From Irineochytrium annulatum (lineage: Eukaryota; Chytridiomycota; Chytridiomycetes; Chytridiales; Chytridiaceae): a DNA stretch of 39,237 bases. The stretch lies in contig JADGJL010000072.1 of the NCBI GenBank assembly GCA_027600665.1, positions 1-39,237 of the forward strand. Direction: 5' to 3'. Below, one piece after another: positions 1 to 10,770 of the stretch (position 1 is its first letter; every line of letters begins with the position of its first letter). Under the pieces are notes generated by a model. It ran no database searches and was not told the origin of the DNA. It saw only the letters and a program-made list of their open reading frames with translations. Made by a program: the position numbers and the translations under genes.

Positions 1-927
1 GAGGAAGGGGAGGAGGATTGCGGATGCGATCAACTTCTTCAAGGTTGGCGTGTGCACGGACAGGACGTTGTTGTGCGCTGTGAGGACGGCGCCGCTGACG
101 TCCACGGTAAAGGTGTTTGAGCCGGTGGGTCTGGGGAACAGCAAGCGGAGAGGGAAGCTGGGGAAGTTGTTCATGGGGAGCAGCGATTCGCTGCGGCTGT
201 TCAAGGTACTATGTCCTTTCCTTTGCGGTACTGTATATCGCTTACCGACCACCTTGCTGTGCAGGAGTTCTATGTGCCGGCAGAAGCGTCGTCGATCCAC
301 TTCTTGAAGACGAAATTTTGCGTCGGGTGCGCGAAGGGCTTCGAGATTGTCGATTTCGAGACGCTCGATACCCAAGGTAAGTCTCACGCCCCACCGGAAG
401 TTATTTAAACTTGACCTAGGTCTGCTCGACCCGTCCGATTCCTCGCTCGTCTTTGCGATGGGGAAGGAAAATCTCAAGCCGATATCGATTTTCAGGGTGA
501 TCGAAAACAATTATATCCTCTGCTACAACGGTAAGAGGTTCTTCCATTTGGGTTGTTTGACGGCGATACTGATGTGGATGTTATGGCAGACTTCGCTTTC
601 TACGTCGATAAGCTTGGAAGACGGGCGCGGGAGGACTTTGTCATAAACTGGGCTGGAACGCCGACAGCCTTTTGTAAGTGATTTTATCCTGAGCGCTGTT
701 GTTGAAACATGTCCCGTCTATTAGCCTTCGTCTCGCCGTACATTATCGCCTTCGAACCGACATTTGCGGAAGTTTGGAACGTCAACACGGGCATCCTTCA
801 GCAGGTTCTTCCGATAAACGGCCTAAGGCCTCTCGACGTAGTCGGCGATTGCATGTTGGGTGTTATGGAGGACGATAAGGACAACCAGATCGTCTTTAAG
901 CTTCAAAAGGCGGAGCGTGAAGAATAG
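1..927 (+). CDS. Rho1 guanine nucleotide exchange factor (Rom2-type), C-terminal CNH domain, 5'-truncated
   Basis: This is the 3' end of a gene that begins outside the window. Exons <1-205, 265-376, 420-530, 590-673 and 725-927 join in phase to 237 residues and a TAG stop; every intron is GT-AG and 43-59 nt long. The product reads as the citron-homology (CNH) beta-propeller found at the C terminus of fungal Rom1/Rom2 RhoGEFs. Family-like stretches are INFFKVGVC, TLLCAVRTAPLTSTVKVFEP, SIHFLKTKFCVGCAKGFEIV, DTQGLLDP, NYILCYN and YIIAFEPTFAEV. Known relatives activate Rho1 at the plasma membrane in cell-wall integrity signalling, with DEP, DH and PH domains before the CNH domain; those domains are not in view. 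The protein ends about 25 residues after the last conserved block, as is usual. Confidence in the family is high; the exact paralogue cannot be told. Confidence 0.9.
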
Positions 928-1837
928 CGTTAACGTTTGATGAACATTAGAATTTGCGCATTTTTTTTTTTGTTTCCTACACGTAATTTATGATCATTTG
1001 CTGCGAAATACATACCTACCACAGTCACACAGTCGAAGGATACGAACAACAGATGCACGCTACGTCAACGGATATCAGAGCATGCAGTTGACCTAAATCG
1101 TTACCAATAACGGATGGGTGAATTGCGTTGTCAATCCATCGCGTCGCCGCCCCCGCGCTGCTCCTCCGGTGGAAGTCATCTCTTATCCTGACCTTAGCTC
1201 CGTTGTCGACTCAGTGCCAGGATTGCTTGAATTCCAATTCCGCAAAGTTTATTGCTTAATACGTTTTCTCATCTTAATTTTTTTGATTGATTTGTTTTCT
1301 GCTAGAGCCGAATTCTGAGCAGTGTTCGCTCTATGATGGCTCCTCAGTTGCCGTTATTTGGCGCCGTCGGCGTCGTAGTCCACGCCATCGTCGGCTCATA
1401 CCTCCCGCTTCTTCTGGGCCATCACGGCACACTCGACGGCTCCATTCGTTGCGCCCGCACCATCCGCGAGCCGTGCTAGCCTGGTGGAAAACGACGGCAT
1501 CTGCGTCAACATGGAGGATTCGTGTTGGAGCTGTTATGGGCCGCTCATTGAAGGGTGTGCGGGCAAGGGGAAGAGAGAAATACCTTCTTGTGTATCAAGT
1601 TCTGTGATAAGGCAAGACAAGCTTTTTCGCCTGCTTAAAAGCAAAACCGTTGAAAGGCGCCAAAATACCCGCCACCTCGTAATGTATAGTGAGACGAGGT
1701 ACAACAAACAAAGCAGAGATGGATAGAAAACGATAGACCGCTCTATGTATTAATGCCGAAAAGGACCGAGAAATATGAAAATTGCTTGATGTATATCAAT
1801 GAACACCTCATTAGCACCCCCGACGCCACAGAGCGAA
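928..1837. other. Intergenic stretch between convergent genes, possible small ORFs
   Basis: This 910-base stretch lies between the RhoGEF stop and the stop of the class C GPCR. It starts with a T-rich 3' UTR-like run near 961. A pyrimidine-rich segment ending in an AG near 1304 resembles an intron end on the plus strand. It is followed by short overlapping open frames, one signal-peptide-like from 1333 and one cysteine-containing from about 1484 to 1726. They are in different frames and I could not join them into a convincing gene. Confidence 0.4.
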
Positions 1838-4800
1838 CTAGACCTGCTCTTGCTTGCGCAACGATTGGAACTCGGGCACGGTCGACGTCGCCTTAACTTG
1901 AGACGCCATCGCGTCCCACTTGTTCTCGACGATTTTCTTCAGGACGTTCCCAAACTCGGCAGCGGACGACGAGCTCGTGAATTGAATGACGGCGGACCTG
2001 CCGGTTTCGTGCGTGATCGTTATTGTGGCGTCGGTGGTGGAGGGTGTGGCGCTGGCGCTGCTGGCAACGGAGGCCTCGCCCTTCGTGTGGCTCATCGACG
2101 AGCGGGTCCTGTCGCCTGCGCCCTTACCGGCGTTCAGCGTGAACTTGATGAGCGGAATCGTGATGGAGGCCGGGAAGGCCTTGGCATTATTTGTCTATGC
2201 AAAGAGATAGATAAATATTTAAGAAGGCTACGAGTGGAAAAGATGGCCTGCCAATTTTACCTTGCCGGGGACCTTCGGCTCAACGCCTATCAGGGTGAGG
2301 ACGCGCTGGTCTGGGATCAACACCGCCGTTTTCTGCTCCCAGAAATCAACGCCGAACTTTTTAACTTTGATGGCGCAGTCTGCGACAAGCGAAATCTAAA
2401 ATCAGGAAAAAAGCAGTCAGGTTAGACACGTAGGCGAGAAGCCGGGATTAGCAAAGTTATACCGATCGGTCCTTCGTCCAACTCGTGACCACGGACTGGA
2501 AGTCGCCATCGCCCATCAAAGGAGCCGAGTCCGTTCCCGTAACGGACTGATTACGCTTAGCGCCTGTCTCGTCCTCGCCCGATTGGTACCGCTGGTACAT
2601 GGACATGAACTTGACGCCGAGAAGGAACGTCCAGGCAGCGCCGGCGATGATCAGCACAGCGATGGATTTGATGGCGTAAATAGTGCTCAGATCGTTGCCT
2701 ATATTGTTTTTCAAATATCAGCATAAAACGCCTCTCAAGAGCGGAAACCAAGCAGCTGAAAATGGCTCTTACTTGGCAGGTACAAAATTGAGATGAAAAT
2801 AACCACACAGCCGCAGACGCAGGTGACGAAGTAGCCAATGTATTTGCTCTGTGGGTAGTGAATTAAATCATTATTGGTCGTTGGATAAATCGATTTTTTA
2901 ATTCCTACCTCACTGAAGAGCGCATAGACGTTACGTGTCATGTACGAGAAGCCCGAAAGGACACCGAGGAGCGCGATGTTGTACGCGAACAGGACGGCAG
3001 TGAAGATGAGCTGGGTGGTCGTGCTCTTGGAGGAGCAGCCCTCGAACACGAGCCCAACGGAGTTACCGCGCTGAATGACGGTAGGGACTGGGGGGTCCAC
3101 GATGGTCCAGACGATGAGGACGGCAGAGTTGAGAGCGACGGCGACGGCGGTGTATCTGTAAATGAGAGAGAGTGCGTGAGTGTTAGCACTTTATTCGGGC
3201 GAGGGGTGTCCGGCGTGTAACTCGTACCCAAAGAGCTCGCCGTTCGTGATCTTCATCTTCATCGCCTTCGGGTTCGAAAAAATCCTCATGATACGGAAAG
3301 TCTGTGAGCGGAGGAAAGGTTACCACCACAGCGCGTGCATCCCCTGACGCCGAAATGATTACCTTCGAAATCAAGGACCCAATGACGATCGAGAACGAGA
3401 TCGGGAACATCCAGATCTCTGCAATGCACGTGGCGTTCGACGGACGCAGGGAGTAAGGCACGACCGAGAAGCAGCCCATGATGATGCCGATGGCGATCAT
3501 CGTCATGAAGATCGGGCTGGAAGCCTTCACGACCGGGTTGGCGTGGTAGACGTACAAGCCGATGAGCGAGAGCAGCGTCACGATGGCGAGCACGAGCGCA
3601 GCCACGATGACACCCTTAGGCGAGCCCGTGATGGCCGAGGCGGTCACGGAGTCCTGGAGGGCCGCGCGGGATTCGGGGCTGGAGCCGGCGGAGTAACTAA
3701 TGTAGGACGGGATGAAGGCCTGGCCGCCGCAGACGGTCGCGTTGGCGGTGAGAGCGTAGCTCAGGCCCGTACAGGGCTGGCAGGAGGACTGACCGCTCTG
3801 AGGCTGGTAGGAGCCGAAGTCGACGATGGTGGACGTGCCGATCGTGACGACGGGGAGGGTGCCGTTAACCGGCGTGTTGAACATGACCTGGCTGCAGGCG
3901 TCGCAAGTCGTCTGGCCCTTGATGGATTGCGCCGTGCCGGTCGGGCAAGGCGTGCACGACGTCGGCCACCCGTAAGAATTCGTGTATGTCCCAATTGGGC
4001 AGGCGTGACACTTCTTGGCCGCAGGGTCGTGGAACGTTCCCGGGGCGCACTTACGAATAAGGTTGATGGTTGCCGTCTTAGAGTTCAGTAGGTAGTCGGT
4101 AACGTGATAGGTGAAGGAATCGTACGGGTTACCACCGCCATCGGCGCTGCCAAAGATCTTGACTGAAGGCTCGAAGAGCTCGCGGCGGATGTAGGAGCCG
4201 GGGGTAATCGGGGTGACGTACTGCATGTTCGACCGTCCCTGACGGAGATCACCGTCCTGACGACGGAAAGTGTAGTTCTTATCGTACATCATCGTCGCGT
4301 CCACGCTGGGGAACATGCCGTTAAAACAAATATTCGAGGTGTAAGGGGTAAACAATAACTAACGTCACCGTGTCAACAACGAATCGAAGCCACATGGTGT
4401 CGTCGTCGGGGTCTTGACCGACGGGATCCCACAGCGTGTAGTTGCTACCGTCCTCGAAGGTAAGGTCCGTCACGTGACCGCCAATCGGAACGCTTGAGCT
4501 GACGAGCGGACATGGGCTGACGCCGTCGTAGTCAGAGCAAATCGCATCGAAGTGGTGTGGCCCCATGTCCTTGAACAGGTACGAACCGTCCGCCTGGACC
4601 GTATGCGAGTCAAAGTTGTGGTACATGTAAAGACCCTTCTCAGTGCCGTTGAGCTTTGTATACATGGTGGCCCTGACGTCCTCGATGGTCCTGTTTGTGT
4701 CCCAGAGCCTAAACTCGTCCATGGCAATGTTTCCCTTGACCAAGAACTTTATGTAGCCGTCGGGCGTGCTCGGGTCGCCGGTGAAGGAGGCAAAGGGGCC

Positions 4801-6997
4801 CGCGGAGCCGCCCGATGTGGTCACGAGCTGCCCGTTGACGTACTCTCGGTTCGTCCCGCTCGCGGTGCCGTCACTGATGAGGCAGACGTGGGTCCAGAGA
4901 CCGAAGTAGCTCTGGGCAGGTGCCATATTCCTGCCGGCGCCGGAGTATTGCCATCCCTGTTAAAAAATACTATTAATGGCAGCGCAGGTACACATAAAGC
5001 GCAGATTGGCGTACGTAGTCAAATACAAAGGCGGCGTTGTCCTCGGCCGAAAAACGACCGTTCGCCTGCGCGGCAAAGTCGGGAGCGTTGAAGCCACGGG
5101 AGTCTGAAGCAGGTACGATCCACCATTCCCACGTGAGCGGCCTCGGGTCGTAGCTGCCGTTCTTCCACATAAAGCTCGGGATTCTTATCGGGTCGACCAC
5201 GACGGTATCCGGCACGTTCCTAGGCACGATGGCGCCTCCCGTGTCGCCGACGAGCGGGCGTGCGTTCTTGGTAATTGTGATAACAACATTGACAGTAATT
5301 GACGAATTGCCGGCCGTGATTAAGACGTTAAAGGACTGGACTGGCCATGAGGGTGTGGCGACGTTCGCGATGTGGGTAGCATAGATGACACTGTTAGAGC
5401 CGAGGGACTGGCCGGCAGCCGTGATGGCGCTGCCCGACATGCTGGTCGAGAGCTTTAGGATCTTTGGGTCGGGCAGGGACTGGAGGGTGTAAGTGGCGGC
5501 GGGCGTGCCGGACAGGAGGACGGACGACGCGTCGACGGAGCTAATGGTGTTGATTGAGATCGGGAGGACGGACGGATAGTCGCCGCTCTCCTTCATTTGG
5601 ACAGGGTACGAACTTAGGCGTAGGTTGACGACGGGGACAGAGAGAGGGCGGACGATGGGCATGTTGACCTGCCGGTTTAGCACGCCGCCGAGATAACCTG
5701 TGAGCCTCTTGTGAACGGAAAGGTCGTGGATCTCGCCGTTGGTGATGTTGTTGAAGTCTAGGTAGAGGAAAAGGTTGGTGTCCTGCATCTCGGTTGGGGT
5801 CAGCGTCCTGTACATCCTGCTGATTATCTCTAATCGCGAGAGCGGCTTTGTCCAAATCTGCACTGGCGGTAAATAAACCAATTGCGTGTCGCTAAAGCAT
5901 AAAGCATACCCTGAACTCCGCCAAGTCGCCGCAGTACGGAAAGATCGGCTGCAGCGTGTTAACCTGGACGGTGTTGGAAGCCCACTGTGTTCAAGCGGTG
6001 TCAGTTCAGCAGTTCAAGCGGATGAAAAACCTACATCACGAATTCCCAGGGACCAGACTGGAGTCACAGTGAAATTTGAAGCGCAATAAAGCGACGAGAC
6101 TGCGGTTCCGTTAAGGTAGACGGTGTTGTTATAGTTCTGGCTAACTACCGCAAAATGCTGTAAACGGGATCAGCGATGGGTGGCGATAGTAGAATGACCG
6201 GGTTATGCTCACCGTCCAGACGTCGACCTCGAGGATCATACCATCCGTGCGGCCGTTGTAAGGGTACTCTTTGATAGGGTTGAAAGGGACGGTGCCTCCA
6301 CAGAACGTAAACCAATTCCTTGAGTACGGTCAAAACAATTGCGGAGCATGAATGGGTGGCATCTACGCACCAGTACCAAACGAAGGAGTTGTCAGGCAGA
6401 GACGGCACCCAGGTTTGGTGAAAGTTGTGCTCCTGCGACATGGAGAACAAGTGGGGGTATTCCTGTGACCACGACTCGCGCGGGGACGCCATGTACCAGT
6501 ACTCGAGGGTGAAATCCGTCGACAGCTGCTGGATCGTGGCGTCGTCCGCACATTCGCCCTTGATGTGTACATAGTCGCCGGTAATGTAGTCTGCGTTCGT
6601 GAGCGGGGAGTAGTCCCACTGCCTGAACACAAGGCGTTAGAAAGCGGACTGTCATATGTGAAGACGCCAGGGAATTCGAAAGGTGCGATCAGCGAATTGG
6701 CAACGGATGATCCCGGCGGTCGTATATCATACCCCCCCAACCTCTATCATCCCACCACGCGTCTCCCCCGTCCGTGCGCGCTGAACCACGTCTTCTCTGA
6801 GGTGGTGCTCACCGGCCGCGGAAGCGAAGTCCGTTTCCATATCCACCTAATTGTCAAATGTGTTAGCATAAACGTTGAAAGGCCGCACGCAGGATGGTGG
6901 TAACGCGCCGCTCACCAGCTTGAAGTGCAGCTGCCGTCGTGCCAGCACTCAGGACGGCCGCCAGGACCGTCCACGTCTCCATCCACGTCTGGCGCAT
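1838..6997 (-). CDS. Class C (GABA-B-like) GPCR with two LamG-like domains and cysteine-rich stalk
   Basis: Fifteen exons join in phase to 1391 residues: 6997-6916, 6846-6813, 6622-6371, 6318-6213, 6157-6035, 5984-5910, 5857-5015, 4956-4364, 4305-3363, 3301-3228, 3155-2909, 2848-2773, 2698-2463, 2395-2261 and 2194-1838. Domain order is signal peptide (1-27), LamG/ConA-like domain (about 35-245, ending GDLAEFRIWTKPLSRLEI), cadherin-like strands (about 275-400), second LamG (about 430-660, with YVNGQL and MDEFRLWD), a cadherin-like repeat (DSFTYHVTD), and a cysteine-rich stalk with a CAPGTF..CHACPIGTY..CTPCPTGT pattern (about 789-896). A 7TM_3 domain (about 934-1175) and a 200-residue cytoplasmic tail follow. 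GABA-B-like marks are SLISKTFRIMRIF after TM3, SKSTTTQ before TM5 and TRNVYALFSESKYIG before TM6. Cysteines in NATCIAE and FEGCSSK fit the conserved TM3-ECL2 disulfide. There is no Venus-flytrap domain. It is probably a plasma-membrane sensor of a carbohydrate or surface ligand; the ligand is unknown. Confidence 0.88.
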
Positions 6998-7906
6998 GAT
7001 GGGTGAATGTGGGTGGTGACTGAAAAAAAAGCGGTGGTGCCCGTGTCGGAGAGAGGGAAAGCGGCCTGTACAGCGACTTTTGGAGAAGGTCCACCGCCGG
7101 GGCAAGCGGCAACAATGACAGCGGTCCAGAGCGGTCTTTTTCTTCCATCCATTATTGAGAGATTTACGCGGCGCCCACGGCAGCTATAATATCGTGACGT
7201 CGGCCGGATTTTTCCTTATCCCGTGAAACCGTGGAGGCCACTGCTCTCGGACGGCGTCGCGATCCTTGCGCTCCTGTGGTCCGGCTACGTCGACCCGACA
7301 CCCGACGTGGGATGGGGCGGCGTCGCCGGGCGTGTTCAGCACCTTGCACGGTCGTAAGCCCTACTTGGAGGGGAATGTGGGCCATGCCAAGATCGATAAT
7401 GGGGTGAACTCCCCGTAAACACGATGCCACCCCTCCTGTTGAAAAAAAAAGCCGCTCTGTTTTCTTATTCAACGAATGTCCCTACTATCATTTCCTGAAT
7501 GCGAAGTACAACAGCACAATCTCCGAAGAGAAGGTAGCAATAGCTGGTGCTGCAACTTTACGAGCGAGGTGGACGACGGTCGCATCGATTGATGAAGGAG
7601 CTTTTTCGACTTCGGCGGAGTAAAAGTAAGCAAACGCCTTTCCAACATATAATTCGAACAGCTACAAGAAAGGAGCGGAAACTCTAAAAGAACACATAGT
7701 AAGTTGTCCTTAATAAGGTGTTGAGGCAGAGATTCTATAACTTCGAGGATGATTACTCCTCGGTGCTCAAATGAGAAGACAAATATATGCGTATCTGTTT
7801 TTGCTTGTCTCGCAATTTTGTTTCGGTTTCTCTTTTGTTCTTTTCTTTGTAGTCGAGAGGGAAAGCTTGGTTTGAAGATAACTAGATAAAAATGATAGAA
7901 CGAGAG
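6998..7906. other. Intergenic region upstream of the class C GPCR
   Basis: About 900 bases without a supportable gene. The first 200 bases should hold the promoter and 5' UTR of the receptor gene. From about 7440 the sequence is AT-richer and contains long pyrimidine runs (around 7797-7851). Open frames here are short and lack recognisable protein features. Confidence 0.4.
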
Positions 7907-8292
7907 TTAGTCATTATGCACCTCGATCAGTCGCTCGCTGATTTTTTCGAGTAAAGTTCTCCATATAGCTGCTTCAAGGCTGAACCAAGAATGGTTGGCA
8001 CTGTTGGCTCCAGAACTAAAATGCAGGAGACGTGTTTGCCCCTCTACCTTCCAGTCGATATTTGTCCATAGTTCGGGAATAGCACATCGTGTGTGCACAG
8101 TTGCCTCCGCATCACCAAAGCCCTCGTGGGAGGGAAGAGGCGGTTGAGGCCGACGCTGCTGGACCGAATATAGCAGGGTTCGTATGGAGCTGAGGTAAAT
8201 CTCACGCACTCCTCGCGGGCAGGGAAAAGTTTACCTCCCAAGCCCTTTATCGTTACCTCTTGTGGTACCATACCTTTCTGCGCCCGGTGCAT
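7907..8292 (-). CDS. Possible small two-exon protein of unknown function
   Basis: An ATG at 8292 opens an 87-nt exon (8292-8206). It joins in phase 0 through a 47-nt GTGAG...CAG intron to a 252-nt open exon (8158-7907) ending in TAA, giving 112 residues. The intron length matches others in the window, and the phase agreement is the main support. The protein starts MHRAQKGMVPQEV and ends with a helix-like stretch WRTLLEKISERLIEVHND. I recognise no family, signal peptide or membrane segment. It could be a chance open frame, or the 3' part of a longer gene whose upstream exons lie around 8300-8600. Confidence 0.33.
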
Positions 8293-8633
8293 CCTTATGC
8301 TAATTACCTACCCGACCGAGCCAAGGATCGAAGATTAAGATTGCCAAGCTGCGGCTGCCCGCACGTATGTAATGACTTTAATGGGAAGGATCTTCGATTT
8401 CTGGACAACTCCAGCAGAAGAACTAGCAATAAGCTATGGGACAGAGAGTAGCTTCATAGGTTTTGATTTAGATAACTTTTTCGTGTTCCTCTTGTGTGAT
8501 GATCCTGCAACTTCATGAAGGGAATGCTCACAGAAGGAAGATATTCATGGTAGCATGAAGTGGGAATATATTGAATAAAATAGAAAAGCACCGATTTTCC
8601 CTCCACGACCAACTCCTGATCCCTGCGGCTCCT
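8293..8633. other. Intergenic region, no gene seen
   Basis: About 340 bases between the possible small gene and the NDUFA12 stop codon. It presumably carries the NDUFA12 3' UTR (AATAAA-like sequence near 8574 lies on the opposite strand). I see no other structure. Confidence 0.4.
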
Positions 8634-9338
8634 TCACAAGCCCCGCTCCTTCACCTGCGGCTCCCACGCCTGCACCTTCGGCTTCACCGTGCTGTACGTC
8701 TTGAAAGCCGACGACGTCCCCGTGAGGAGCTCCTGGTATGGCGGCGTGTAGGCAGGGATAGGCACTGTCGTCTCGTTAGGAACGTCGTCCGTGATCCGGT
8801 GGAGCCATTGGTGCCACTCTGGCGGCACCTGCGTCGGGTCGTAGTTCCATCGCTTGTACATTACCCACCGGTCGCGGACTGAGAATAATTGGCTTCATCG
8901 TTAATGATACTGCGAGTCAACAAGCAAAATTCGACGATTCCGCACGCACCGACAATATCGTCCCTATTCTCGTAGTACTCGTTACCGAACTGGTCCTTGC
9001 CGACCAGCTTGCCGACTCGCGGCTGGTCCCTGCAAGCAATTCCGTCAATCAATCACCCCAAAAGCCAGACACGGCAAACGACAGCCCGCCACCGCCACCA
9101 TCCATCCGAAAGATCGCGGACCGAGACAGAGACGACCGTGAAGGAACTCACATGATGGCATACTGCTTGAAGGTATTCTTGAGGCCGTGCGCTCGGATCG
9201 CCTTGAGCTGGAATCGTTCAAACGTCAGCGCACTGATCGGGGGGAGACACCATCAAGATCCCATTCCCCGTCCACCCGGCCGAGAAGATCCCATCTCCTC
9301 ACCGTGTTTATAGCGATATTGCTCCAGGTGGTGGTCAT
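8634..9338 (-). CDS. NADH:ubiquinone oxidoreductase subunit NDUFA12 (B17.2 family)
   Basis: Four exons (9338-9303, 9207-9152, 9029-8950, 8878-8634) join in phase to 138 residues, close to the family's usual length of about 145. Family marks are the N-terminal AIRAHGLKNTFKQY, then VGKDQFGNEYYEN, RDRWVMYKRWNYD and the hallmark VPPEWHQWLHRITDD, with a proline-rich end. NDUFA12 is an accessory subunit of mitochondrial respiratory complex I, on the matrix side at the junction of the peripheral and membrane arms; a paralogue (NDUFAF2) acts in assembly. The full-length C terminus points to the structural subunit. The start is the first ATG and lies only 53 bases from the start of the divergent FHA-protein gene, so the two probably share a promoter. 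Confidence 0.93.
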
Positions 9339-9391
9339 GATGGGCCCCCAAGGAACCGAACGGGAATTTCGTTTTGACGGAAATTGAAGTG
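9339..9391. promoter_or_regulatory. 53-bp bidirectional promoter between NDUFA12 and the SNIP1-like gene
   Basis: The two start codons, ATG at 9338 on the minus strand and at 9392 on the plus strand, point away from each other and are separated by 53 bases. Both 5' UTRs and at least part of both core promoters must fit here or run into the neighbouring coding sequence. No TATA box is evident. Confidence 0.55.
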
Positions 9392-10594
9392 ATGGGAGAA
9401 GGCGACCGTCGCAAGCGCAGTCGAAGCCCCGGATCGGACAACGGCGGCAGGTCCGCGCCGCCGCGACGGAAGGAGGATCCGTCCGCCAGTCGCGAGGGTG
9501 CGGGGAGGGATCGGCCGCGGAGGGACTCACCGCCGGGGGCGTCGAAGTGGGATGACCGCCGGCGAGAGGACGAGGATGATTGGGGCGCGGCGCGGGGGGC
9601 GAGGGGACGGAAGGAGGAAGGTGGACGGCGGCCGGGGGATGAACGACGTGGGTTGCGGGAAGAAGTAGACCGGCGCGGCGGTCGAGGTGGTCGGGACGAC
9701 GATGACCGACGTGGCGACCGCGGGGATCGTGACGGCGGAGACCGAAGGGGATCCAGGGTTGATCGGGATGTCTCACCGCCGCCTCGGGATCGGCCGCGGG
9801 ATGTCGTCCGCATGCCGCCGCCGTCGGATTGGGGCCGGCCGCCAAAAGCATCTGGCGCGAACGCGGCGCCGCTGGGCGTGGAGGCTGGGGACGGCGAAAA
9901 TGACGCGAAGGACGCGCCGGAGAAGCAGAAGCCCAACTATGGGCTGTCAGGCGCGTTGGCGGCGGAGCAGTTGTTATTCAACGGGGTCGTATTGAAGTAC
10001 AGCGAGCCTCCGGAGGCGCGGAAACCGAGCAAGCACTTCCGATTCTATATATTTAAGGGGAAGGAGCAGATTGGTGCGCTCTGCTTGGTTTTCATCATTT
10101 GTGGCTCCCTCTGAATATTCCTCTCTTTTGCAGATATGTTACCCATATATCGTCAATCCGCTTTCTTGATCGGACGGGAGAGGAGAGTTGCCGATATTCC
10201 CATCGACCACCCTTCTTGCAGCAAACAACATTCCGTTATTCAGGTATCCAGCGTTGTCGATCAACGTGTAAGCATCTTTTGCTAATACTCCGTTTTCCGG
10301 CCCAAAAAAAATTTATACAGTTCCGGCAAGTCAGCACGGATACCGGGAAGGCTGTAAAGTAAGTGTGATTGCATCAATTTTGCCTATGCATTATCTACAA
10401 AGTCTAATAGGCGCTTATACATAAATCATAACAGGCCCTATGTCATCGACCTTGAGTCCGCGAACGGCACCTACATCAACGACGTCCGGATCGAACCCTC
10501 ACGATACTACGAATGCAAGGTGGGCGACACTATTAAGTTCGGCTTCAGCACGAGGGAGTACGTCCTCATGACGGAGGAGTCGGCGGAGTCTTGA
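9392..10594 (+). CDS. FHA-domain protein, SNIP1/Pml1 family
   Basis: Exons 9392-10073, 10134-10267, 10321-10358 and 10435-10594 join in phase to 337 residues. Residues 1-180 are disordered and rich in Arg, Asp, Gly and Ser with RS/RD dipeptides. A linker (KPNYGLSGALAAEQ) leads into a C-terminal FHA domain at about 225-335. It has the GRERRVADIPIDHPSCSKQH block, whose GR, S and H contact phosphothreonine in FHA domains, and the SANGTYIN loop with RIEPSRYYE. This order matches human SNIP1 and yeast Pml1, which act in the nucleus in the spliceosome-associated RES complex (pre-mRNA retention and splicing); SNIP1 also links to microRNA biogenesis and transcription. An alternative donor at 10244 would shorten the FHA loop by eight residues. 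Confidence 0.9.
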
Positions 10595-10770
10595 TCGAAA
10601 TATGAGGTACGATGGACAGGATGTCGCCACGCCTTGAGATCATCGAGGCTAGTATTCGTATTCCATGATCTCGCATAACAGCCTGGGGGACGAGTGTTTA
10701 CGCTAGGTCGTCGCACGCAAACATACAATGTCGCAATACAACATAACAATAATGATAGAAACCAGTTACC

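Noticed and set aside
1333..1726. Signal-peptide-like frame from 1333 and a cysteine-containing frame from 1484, possibly a small secreted cysteine-rich protein
   Set aside because: The two frames differ and no donor/acceptor pair joins them convincingly; the arginine-rich third frame overlaps both.
3543..4091. Long plus-strand open frame opposite the class C GPCR stalk and TM1-TM2
   Set aside because: It is a GC-rich shadow of exon 9 with no protein-like features.
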